From Pyrinomonadaceae bacterium (GTDB lineage Bacteria > Acidobacteriota > Blastocatellia > Pyrinomonadales > Pyrinomonadaceae), in contig JANQRU010000007.1 in NCBI GenBank assembly GCA_028284415.1, forward strand, positions 248,001 through 312,000: a stretch of DNA of 64,000 nucleotides, in the 5' to 3' direction. The notes below the pieces were generated by a model that saw nothing but the letters and a program-made list of their open reading frames with translations, was not told the DNA's origin and did not search any database. Below are positions 18,258 to 24,153 of this stretch, in pieces. The first letter of the stretch is position 1, and the number at the start of each line of letters is the position of its first letter. A program made the translations under genes and the position numbers.

Positions 18258-19196
18258 ATGTTGATTGTTGAAACACATGCTACATCTCATGTTGGACGAG
18301 TCCGTAAAGGTAATGAAGATAATTATCTTTTATTACACATCTCAGAATCAGAAAAATGGACTAGTTCGCAGGATGCCAGCGAATTTAGAATAGAATCACA
18401 GCAGTTTGAAATAGACGAAAACGGTGTTGTTTTAGCTGTTTCTGATGGTATGGGCGGAGCTTTAGCTGGTGAAGTTGCCAGCCAGATGGCTGTGGATACT
18501 GTCAGCAATATTATATTGGATGAAGACCCCGAAAAGACGGTTTCACCGGATGATTTTGGTGATAGCTTGGTTGGTAAACTTTATGACGCCACAGTTTATG
18601 CCAATCACCTAATTCATCAAAGAGGTAGAACAGATGCTCAATATCAGGGAATGGGAGCTACCTTTACGGGTGTTGGAATAACTCCTGAAGCAATTGATTT
18701 AGTTCAGGTCGGAGATAGTCGAGTATATTTAATTCGCAATGCTAAAATTTATCAAATTACCAAAGACCAATCTCTTGTCCAACAACTAATTGATGCAGGT
18801 CAAATCCAACCTGAAGAAGCTGAAACTCACGCCTTAAAAAATGTAATCCTTCAAGCACTCGGAGCTCAAAATGAGATATATCCTGTGGCTGCGAGATTAG
18901 TACCTCAACGTGACGATATTCTGCTAATTTGCAGTGATGGTTTATCCAATAAGATCAATGGACCTGAAATGCAAAATATAATCTTCGAGCATTTGGATAA
19001 TCTGGGAATGGCTGGAGCAGAACTTGTTAAGGAAGCTAACGAGAGGGGTGGAGAAGATAACATCACATTGATCTTGGCTAAATTGACTGGAAGCAGCTTG
19101 CCTGAGCCAACCGATGAAGAAATTCGCCTAGAAACAATTACTCAAGAGAGCATACACGATACAGCGGATCAGAACACTGCGGAAATAATTGACTAA
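18258..19196 (+). CDS. PP2C-family protein serine/threonine phosphatase
   Basis: 312 aa, Stp1-like. The metal-binding motifs of PP2C are present: 'SHVGRVRKGNEDNYLL' (motif 1), 'VLAVSDGMGGALAGEVAS' (DGMGG), 'QGMGATFTG', 'VGDSRVYLIR', 'LLICSDGLSN' and 'GGEDNITLIL' (final Asp/Asn). The enzyme is probably cytosolic with a charged C-terminal tail. It would counter Ser/Thr kinases such as the one truncated at the window's right end. The gene converges with nfeD, with 2 bases between their ends. Confidence 0.93.
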   Translation: MLIVETHATSHVGRVRKGNEDNYLLLHISESEKWTSSQDASEFRIESQQFEIDENGVVLAVSDGMGGALAGEVASQMAVDTVSNIILDEDPEKTVSPDDFGDSLVGKLYDATVYANHLIHQRGRTDAQYQGMGATFTGVGITPEAIDLVQVGDSRVYLIRNAKIYQITKDQSLVQQLIDAGQIQPEEAETHALKNVILQALGAQNEIYPVAARLVPQRDDILLICSDGLSNKINGPEMQNIIFEHLDNLGMAGAELVKEANERGGEDNITLILAKLTGSSLPEPTDEEIRLETITQESIHDTADQNTAEIID

Positions 19197-19198
19197 AT

Positions 19199-19678
19199 TT
19201 AATTTTCTCCGCGCCAGTCAGGTAATTCTTTTGTTGCTTTTCTAACATAAATAGAAGAGCCTTCAACTTTGACTACTTCCACTTTTTCACCTTCTTCAAA
19301 AGATGTCTGTTCGTCTATTGGAAAGGCTTTCCAATCACTACCGTAAACTCTTACACTGGCTTGATTTAAAGCACCTTTACTTGCTTTTTTAACTGTTCCA
19401 ACCTTCCCCGGCAGAGTATCAACTCCTGTCTTTATCTCTTCTTCTCCTGTTAGTTTAAAAACATTATCGAAGATTGTCCGAGACATGATAGTCAAAACAG
19501 TAGAAACTAGTGCAAATATCAGAAATTGACCGATCACACCAATTCCGAGCATTGAAGCAAGTGCGGCAACGATTGCTCCGATCCCAAACCAGAGCAATAC
19601 AAAACCAAGAGTAAATATCTCAGCAATGATTAAAAAAACTCCAAAAACAACCCACAATATCCATGCGTATTGTTCCAT
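19199..19678 (-). CDS. NfeD-like membrane protein
   Basis: 159 aa with an N-terminal cluster of three or four membrane helices (residues 1-70, rich in Ile, Val, Gly) followed by a small OB-fold beta-barrel domain (DTLPGKVGTVKKASKGALN, then VYGSDWKAF and GEKVEVVKVEGSSIYV). This is the short NfeD layout, often paired with stomatin/slipin proteins; no slipin gene is adjacent here. Function is in membrane-associated quality control by family analogy only. Confidence 0.85.
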   Translation of the reverse strand: MEQYAWILWVVFGVFLIIAEIFTLGFVLLWFGIGAIVAALASMLGIGVIGQFLIFALVSTVLTIMSRTIFDNVFKLTGEEEIKTGVDTLPGKVGTVKKASKGALNQASVRVYGSDWKAFPIDEQTSFEEGEKVEVVKVEGSSIYVRKATKELPDWRGEN

Positions 19679-19812
19679 TTATCTCCCCTGCATAAAAACT
19701 TCTTGCATAAATAGTATCGCAAGTATTTGAGAATTTGTCATTTATTACTTTTTAGATGCTCTCTCAGTTTGCACATCTAAAACAATACGTGCTAATTTAT
19801 TCTAGTTAAGTC

Positions 19813-19900
19813 GCTGGGGTGGCGGAATTGGTAGACGCACAGGACTTAAAATCCTGTGTCCCTTGTGGACGTGCGGGTTCGACCCCCGCCCTCAGCACCA
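19813..19900 (+). tRNA. tRNA-Leu (anticodon UAA)
   Basis: 88-nt class II tRNA including an encoded CCA. The acceptor GCTGGGG pairs with CCTCAGC, the D-arm is the leucine-type GCGGAATTGG, the anticodon stem CAGGA/TCCTG encloses loop CTTAAAA (UAA), the long variable arm has stem GTCC/GGAC, and the T-arm is GCGGG TTCGACC CCCGC. It is an ordinary, intact gene and gives a useful contrast to the tRNA-like units on the opposite strand just downstream. Confidence 0.97.
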
Positions 19901-19916
19901 CTAGCAAAACAGATCT

Positions 19917-19943
19917 AAGCCTTGAGCAATCAAGGCTTTTTTC
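19917..19943 (+). terminator. Rho-independent terminator of tRNA-Leu
   Basis: Stem AAGCCTTG / CAAGGCTT around AGCAAT followed by a T-run, 16 bases after the tRNA CCA end. Confidence 0.85.
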
Positions 19944-19949
19944 TATTTA

Positions 19950-19990
19950 AAAAATAAAAAAGACGGAGCAAGTGTATCCTACTCACCCCG
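19950..19990 (-). terminator. Rho-independent terminator closing the minus-strand tRNA-like array
   Basis: On the minus strand, CGGGGTGAGT pairs with ACTTGCTCCG (10 bp, three G-U pairs) around a seven-base loop and is followed by TCTTTTTTATTTTTT. It lies five bases beyond the end of the last tRNA-like unit, marking the 3' end of a transcript that would include the whole array. Confidence 0.75.
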
Positions 19991-19995
19991 CCTTG

Positions 19996-20067
19996 TATCG
20001 ATTGCCGGGATCGAACCGGCATCCCTTCGATTCTAAGTCGAATGCTCTTCCATTGAGCTAAATCGCT
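19996..20067 (-). tRNA. Contiguous class I tRNA-like gene with UAG anticodon loop
   Basis: 72 nt in normal order. Acceptor AGCGATT pairs with AATCGAT except for one G-A mismatch at the second pair. The D-arm is GCTC AATGGAA GAGC, the anticodon stem TTCGA/TCGAA holds loop CTTAGAA (T33, anticodon UAG, A37), the variable loop is five nt (GGGAT) and the T-arm is GCCGG TTCGATC CCGGC. No CCA is encoded. UAG would read CUA leucine codons, yet leucine tRNAs are class II with a long variable arm, so identity is doubtful. The acceptor mismatch and A at position 1 are further oddities. Confidence 0.7.
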
Positions 20068-20118
20068 CACAGCGTTTGAGAATCTAACGACGTTTAATTT
20101 TGACATTTAGTTCTTAGT

Positions 20119-20200
20119 GTCATCACTCTGCCTTTGAGCTACGTTCCCATAAATAATCTAAAAAAGAGGGAACGACGGGACTCGAACCCGCAACAATGAC
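20119..20200 (-). tRNA. Putative circularly permuted tRNA-like gene (class I form)
   Basis: On the minus strand the 3' half (20200-20167) comes first: anticodon 3' strand GTCAT, variable loop TGTT, T-arm GCGGG TTCGAGT CCCGT, acceptor CGTTCCC and one discriminator base. An 18-nt linker (20166-20149) follows, then the 5' half (20148-20119): acceptor GGGAACG, T8-A9, D-arm GCTC AAAGGCA GAGT, base 26 and anticodon 5' strand ATGAC. Acceptor (7/7) and anticodon stem (5/5) pair perfectly only in permuted order. No CCA is encoded. The anticodon cannot be assigned: the sequences at the outer ends do not give a simple loop with T33. Decay of a tandem array is the main alternative. Confidence 0.7.
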
Positions 20201-20239
20201 CGATTTTGTCAAAAATTTGAGATAGATTCAGTCTGCGTA

Positions 20240-20394
20240 TTTTCAACTTCTTGGAATAATTTCAACTTTAGATAGTTTCCGATGTGTGTCATCTGCGTCT
20301 GCCAATTCCGCCATCTCCACTCATTTGATTATGCGGAGAGCAGGATTCGAACCTGCACGAAACTTGTTTTCAACTTAAAGTTAAATTTCAACTT
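20240..20394 (-). repeat. Paired AAGTTGAAA motifs in the tRNA-like array
   Basis: Four copies of the plus-strand motif TTTCAACTT occur as two pairs: 20367-20376 with 20385-20394 (inside the variable region of the permuted Leu unit) and 20240-20249 with 20259-20268 (between the two permuted units). In each pair the first copy begins TTTTCAACTT and the second ATTTCAACTT, with 8 or 9 bases between. A single inverted copy (AGTTGAAA) lies at 20420-20427. Confidence 0.75.
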
Positions 20395-20405
20395 GTCCAA
20401 GATGA
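20289..20405 (-). tRNA. Putative circularly permuted tRNA-Leu-like gene (class II form)
   Basis: On the minus strand the 3' half (20405-20332) precedes the 5' half. It holds TCATC (anticodon 3' strand), a long variable region, T-arm GCAGG TTCGAAT CCTGC, acceptor TCTCCGC and discriminator A. An 11-nt linker (20331-20321) leads to the 5' half (20320-20289): acceptor GTGGAGA, TG, leucine-type D-arm GCGGAATTGGCAGACGC, base A26 and GATGA. The acceptor forms 7 pairs (one G-U) and the anticodon stem 5 of 5 across the permutation. The variable region is about 44 nt, far above the usual 11-24, and contains a 29-base segment bounded by CAAGTT direct repeats. No CCA is encoded and no anticodon can be assigned. 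Confidence 0.72.
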
Positions 20406-20461
20406 GCAAACAATTGCTCAGTTGAAAGATTACCTCAAAAAGATAATCTCTCAATCAACAA

Positions 20462-21199
20462 TTATTCATTAAAAATATAATCGAGGATATCTTTCCCAAC
20501 TTGTTTTTTCGGTGCTTCGATGCTGTTGGCTTCTTCTCTAGCACTCTTTACAGCGTTGAGAACAGTTTCAACTTTTTCGAGTAATTCGCGTTTATCACCG
20601 CGAGTTATAGCACCTGATTGTTTGACTTGATTCCAATATCCGACCACCTCATCTTTAGTAATAAGTTGAGTTTGTGCGGGGTGTTTATCAGTCGCATCAT
20701 AAAGGACAATCGGTTTTTCAACCTTTTGTGTTCGATGAGTTTTTATCGCATCAGTTTTGAAAACGTCCAAAGCCTTGTCTTCTTTCCAATCATCGGCTTC
20801 ATCCAAAATTGGAAGTTTATCAATAAAAGTTCTCAAATCAGTCAATTGCTTTTCTAAGAACAATAGATAAGGAACAGGAACTTTTTTTGCTAAAATATTG
20901 CTGCCGATTTTAATATCAGCCGCCGCTTTCATATTGGCAAAGTCCTTTGTTGCTGTGATGTCAAGGATTTCGGTCATCAATTTTTTCATTTCACCCAAAA
21001 CTTCATTTGACCTAAGAATGACTTTCTTTTGTTCCGGTGGAAATGTTTCACCATCTTCATCTTTCGGTTCGTAAGTTTTATTAAAACCGTAATAAAGATC
21101 GGCTTTTTGAGCGTTTTTGTGTAGTTCTGTAATTGCCGAGTGAATACGATTTTTCACTCCTTTTTCGATTGCAATTACTTGGTTGAGTTTAGTTGCCAT
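20462..21199 (-). CDS. Conserved protein of unknown function heading the tRNA-like array (DUF7873-like by recollection)
   Basis: 245 aa, soluble, highly charged and mainly helical, without signal peptide. Recognisable conserved-looking blocks are MATKLNQVIAIEKGVK at the start, TYEPKDEDGETFPPE near residue 43, DITATKDFANMKAAADI, VPYLLFLEKQLTDLRTF in the centre, ATDKHPAQ near residue 175 and REEANSIEAPKKQVG near the end. I recall very similar uncharacterised proteins from actinobacteria, but cannot verify this. A good Shine-Dalgarno AAGGAG (21215-21210) and a sigma70-like promoter precede it. The stop is about 57 bases before the first tRNA-like half and no gene intervenes, so a function connected with those RNAs is a context-based inference. 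Confidence 0.8.
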   Translation of the reverse strand: MATKLNQVIAIEKGVKNRIHSAITELHKNAQKADLYYGFNKTYEPKDEDGETFPPEQKKVILRSNEVLGEMKKLMTEILDITATKDFANMKAAADIKIGSNILAKKVPVPYLLFLEKQLTDLRTFIDKLPILDEADDWKEDKALDVFKTDAIKTHRTQKVEKPIVLYDATDKHPAQTQLITKDEVVGYWNQVKQSGAITRGDKRELLEKVETVLNAVKSAREEANSIEAPKKQVGKDILDYIFNE

Positions 21200-21253
21200 T
21201 TTTCTATTTCTCCTTGGCTTTTTCTATTCATTTGCTATTCAACAAAGATTTTA

Positions 21254-21281
21254 ATTCTAATGATAAAACGAAAAAGGTCAA
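21254..21281 (-). promoter_or_regulatory. Sigma70-like promoter of the 245-aa protein and tRNA-like array
   Basis: Minus strand: -35 TTGACC (21281-21276), 16-base spacer, -10 TAGAAT (21259-21254). It lies about 55 bases upstream of the start codon and is the only evident promoter before the array terminator. Confidence 0.55.
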
Positions 21282-21430
21282 GATTTTTGCGAATTTTCTC
21301 TTTGAACTATCCCATATCGTTAACGTGCACACGATATTGTTTCTTAATTAAAAACTAGAAACCAACAAAAAACTTTGCGATTTTGCGTAAACAAGCGATA
21401 ATAAGGGAGTTTTTCGTATTCAACCAACTA

Positions 21431-21446
21431 TGGCACGCTCATTGCT
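21431..21446 (+). promoter_or_regulatory. Sigma54 (-24/-12) promoter of the secreted protein gene
   Basis: TGGCACGCTCATTGCT fully matches the consensus TGGCACRNNNNTTGCW. It lies 50 bases upstream of the start codon. An activator of the NtrC type would be required; none is encoded in this window. Confidence 0.7.
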
Positions 21447-21495
21447 TTTATACTTCGCAGATGTTTAAGACATCTTGCGAAGACGGAGGTCTTAA

Positions 21496-22131
21496 ATGAA
21501 GTTAAGTAAGAACTTGACCAAATTCTTTGCACTTTTATTATTCTTGCTCTTTGCAAATTCTGTTACATCCAATGCTCAGATAGGAGATTCTGATAGTAGT
21601 TCGAGCATTTATGAACTCGAACCCGGAACTCAAATCAAAGTCAGGATGGCTAACGAGATAAATTCTAAATCTTTTGGAGTTGACGATACCTTTAGGGTAA
21701 GAGTTGACGAGCCTTTGGAAGTTCGCAATGTTGTTGTGTTACCAACAGATGCAATCATTGAAGGCAGGATCACCAAAGTACAACGGGCTTCGTACGGTGG
21801 GAAAAGCGGAGATTTGGAAGTTATATTTGAAACTCTTCGATTAAAAGATGGGACAAAGATAAACATCGAAGCAGTTTTGGTACAAAAACTCAAAGCAAAA
21901 AAATCTCAGCTAACCAACATTCTGACAATTATTGGTGGAACTGCAATTGGAGGAATACTCGGAGCAGTTTCAAATGGTGAGAACGGAGCATTGATCGGAG
22001 CAGGTCTGGGAGCAGGAGCAGGAACAGGTACTGCACTTGTTAGAAAAGGTAAAGACGTCAGCATAAAAACTGATGAAACTTTTGAGATAAAATTAACTAA
22101 GAAAGTTACTTTACCGGCAGAAGATTTTTGA
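21496..22131 (+). CDS. Secreted protein with glycine-zipper segment, function unknown
   Basis: 211 aa with a clear signal peptide (residues 1-27, ending near NAQ). The mature protein begins with a Ser-rich stretch, then a beta-rich domain (LEPGTQIKVRMANEINSKSF; VLPTDAIIEGRITKVQRAS) resembling TrbI/VirB10-like beta-barrel repeats found in acidobacterial envelope proteins. A glycine-rich hydrophobic zipper (IIGGTAIGGILGAV, GALIGAGLGAGAGTGTA) occupies residues 145-180. It is preceded by a sigma54 promoter and followed by a long hairpin. An envelope role is inferred; no specific function is proposed. Confidence 0.7.
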   Translation: MKLSKNLTKFFALLLFLLFANSVTSNAQIGDSDSSSSIYELEPGTQIKVRMANEINSKSFGVDDTFRVRVDEPLEVRNVVVLPTDAIIEGRITKVQRASYGGKSGDLEVIFETLRLKDGTKINIEAVLVQKLKAKKSQLTNILTIIGGTAIGGILGAVSNGENGALIGAGLGAGAGTGTALVRKGKDVSIKTDETFEIKLTKKVTLPAEDF

Positions 22132-22180
22132 ACAATTTATAAAGTTTGGTCGTTGGCGAGAGAAATCTAAACGACCTTTT

Positions 22181-22226
22181 AAGAAAAAGTCTGGTATGAA
22201 GGGGAGAGCATATCAGACTTTTTCTT
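22181..22226. terminator. Long hairpin / bidirectional terminator after the secreted protein gene
   Basis: Arms AAGAAAAAGTCTG and CAGACTTTTTCTT, extended by TATG/CATA with one mismatch, around a short purine-rich loop. The right arm ends in T-rich sequence. Confidence 0.7.
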
Positions 22227-22347
22227 ACTTTAAATCAAAATTGACAGCTATCATTACCAAACCTCATAATTAGAACAAATTTTAGTTCTAAATTTCTTAA
22301 TAATTTTCATCAAAATAGCAAAAATGTAAAAGAATGAGGTTTATCCT

Positions 22348-23913
22348 ATGACAATTTCACGTCGTGATTTCTTGAAGACTACGGCTATTGCACTTGGCAT
22401 TACAACTCTCCCCTCTTGGGCTTATTCAGCGGATTTGAATTCCGAGAATCTTCCTGTTTTTGACAATGCAAACTTGGGAGATGCCGCAATGTCTTTGGCA
22501 AAAAAGCTTGGTGCTGAATATGCTGATATTCGGATAAATAAATACAGAATTGAATCAATTCGCACACGTGAGCAACAAGTTCAAAATGTCGCTAAAGGAC
22601 AAAATTACGGATTTGGTGTTCGTGTGCTTTATAAAGGAACTTGGGGTTTTGCGGCGAGTCCGTTGGTAAATGGAAAAGAGGTTGAAAGAGTCGTCCGAGA
22701 AGCGTTTGAAATTGCGAAAGCTAATTCGATTTTTAATGACAAACCGATCAAATTAGTTGATGCACCGAAAGCCGTCGGTAAATGGAAAATGCCGATGAAA
22801 AAAGACCCGTTTGATGTGCCGATAAATGAGAAAACTGATTTCCTTTTGAAAATAAATGAAGCGGCACTTGCGACAAAAGGAGTTGCATTTGTAAATTCCT
22901 CAATGTCTTGGGTAAATGAGCAAAAATATCTTGCAACGACTGATGGAACGAGAGTCGAGCAATATTTAGTTCGCGGCGTTCCGAGCTTTTCAGTAACGGC
23001 GGTTGATCGTGCGAAAGGCGATTTTGCGACACGAAATTCTCTCGCACAAGGAAAAGGAATCGGCTGGGAATATACGACCGAATATGATTGGCTGGGCGAA
23101 GCAAAGCAAGCGGGTGAAGAAGCTGCGATGAAATTGAGTGCAAAATCCATCAAGCCCGGCAAATACGATTTGATTCTGCATCCATCGCATCTGTTTTTAA
23201 CGATTCATGAATCCGTCGGACATTCAACTGAACTTGACCGTGCTTTGCTTTGGGAAGCAAACTATGCAGGGACATCATTTTTAACGCCGGACAAAACTAA
23301 CAAATTGCAGTTCGGTTCAAAAATCGTCAATTTCTATGCCGATAGAAATCAAGAAGGTGGATTAGCAACGACAGCTTGGGATGATGAAGGAGTCGCCGCT
23401 CAACAATGGGACATAGTTAGAAACGGCAAATTTGTCGGTTGGCAAACCACCAGAGATTTAGCACCTTTAATCGGCGATAAAACCTCTCGCGGTTGTCTTT
23501 ATGGCGATAATTGGAGCAGCGTTTCGTTCCCACGTATGCCGAATCTTTCGCTCGAACCAGCGGAAAAGGATGTCTCAACCGATGAATTAATTTCCGATGT
23601 GAAAAATGGAATTATGATTCACGGACGCGGAAGCTATTCGATTGACCAACAGCGTTACAATTTTCAATTTGGCGGACAGACGTTCTGGGAAATCAAAAAC
23701 GGCAAAGTTACGGGAATGCTCAAAGACGTTGCGTATCAATCCCGCACAACCGATTTTTGGAATGCCTGTGACGGACTCGGTGGAAAATCAACATATGAAC
23801 TGCCTGGAACTTTCCGTGACGGAAAAGGTCAACCGGGACAAATCAACGCCGTTTCGCACGGCTGTCCACCTGCAAGGTTTAGAAAGATTAATGTTTTGAA
23901 TACAGCGAGTTAG
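22348..23913 (+). CDS. tldD: TldD-type metalloprotease with Tat signal
   Basis: 521 aa. It begins with a twin-arginine signal (SRRDFLKTTAIALGI, residues 4-18), so it is exported folded or membrane-tethered, unlike cytosolic E. coli TldD. The zinc-protease motif HESVGHSTELD (HExxxH) lies near residue 290, followed by the TldD-type 'TTAWDDEGVAAQ' and a C-terminal 'CPPARFRKINV'. TldD and TldE form a heterodimeric protease that degrades unfolded peptides and matures some RiPPs. tldE follows 240 bases later with a repeat element between. Confidence 0.9.
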   Translation: MTISRRDFLKTTAIALGITTLPSWAYSADLNSENLPVFDNANLGDAAMSLAKKLGAEYADIRINKYRIESIRTREQQVQNVAKGQNYGFGVRVLYKGTWGFAASPLVNGKEVERVVREAFEIAKANSIFNDKPIKLVDAPKAVGKWKMPMKKDPFDVPINEKTDFLLKINEAALATKGVAFVNSSMSWVNEQKYLATTDGTRVEQYLVRGVPSFSVTAVDRAKGDFATRNSLAQGKGIGWEYTTEYDWLGEAKQAGEEAAMKLSAKSIKPGKYDLILHPSHLFLTIHESVGHSTELDRALLWEANYAGTSFLTPDKTNKLQFGSKIVNFYADRNQEGGLATTAWDDEGVAAQQWDIVRNGKFVGWQTTRDLAPLIGDKTSRGCLYGDNWSSVSFPRMPNLSLEPAEKDVSTDELISDVKNGIMIHGRGSYSIDQQRYNFQFGGQTFWEIKNGKVTGMLKDVAYQSRTTDFWNACDGLGGKSTYELPGTFRDGKGQPGQINAVSHGCPPARFRKINVLNTAS

Positions 23914-23934
23914 TTACGGTTTTATAAATTGCCT

Positions 23935-24117
23935 CCAGCTTTAGCTGGTGTGATAGATTGAAAAAACAAATCGGCTTTAGCCAAAATTTAACTAAAAAGT
24001 TTAATCCTCTTGGTTTCAGTCCAATTTGTGCTAAAGCAATACGGACTTTTATTTTATTTTATTTTGGCTAAAGCCAATAATTCTAATAATTAGACATCCA
24101 CTAGCTGAAGCTAGTGG
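23935..24117. repeat. MITE-like element of nested palindromes between tldD and tldE
   Basis: Outer palindromes CCAGCTTTAGCTGG (23935-23948) and CCACTAGCTGAAGCTAGTGG (24098-24117) flank a perfect 15-base inverted repeat: GGCTTTAGCCAAAAT (23973-23987) against ATTTTGGCTAAAGCC (24061-24075). The interior is non-coding. This is the layout of a non-autonomous palindromic element; it fills the whole tldD-tldE gap. Confidence 0.65.
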
Positions 24118-24153
24118 CAAGTTATTAAATCTATATCTTCTGAGAGAAATAAA

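Noticed and set aside
20119-20320. One ordinary tRNA-Leu with a long insert, using the 5' half at 20320 and the T-arm at 20191
   Set aside because: GTGGAGA against CGTTCCC gives only four of seven pairs, whereas each half pairs completely with its permuted partner.
20240-20460. Permuted group I intron-exon arrangement inside the tRNA-Leu-like unit
   Set aside because: Only about 55 bases lie upstream of the 3' half and about 90 downstream of the 5' half, too little for a catalytic core; no P/Q/R/S elements could be matched.
19996-20460. Permuted two-piece tmRNA
   Set aside because: The D-arms are full tRNA D-arms, there is no tag reading frame, and two separate acceptor stems are present.
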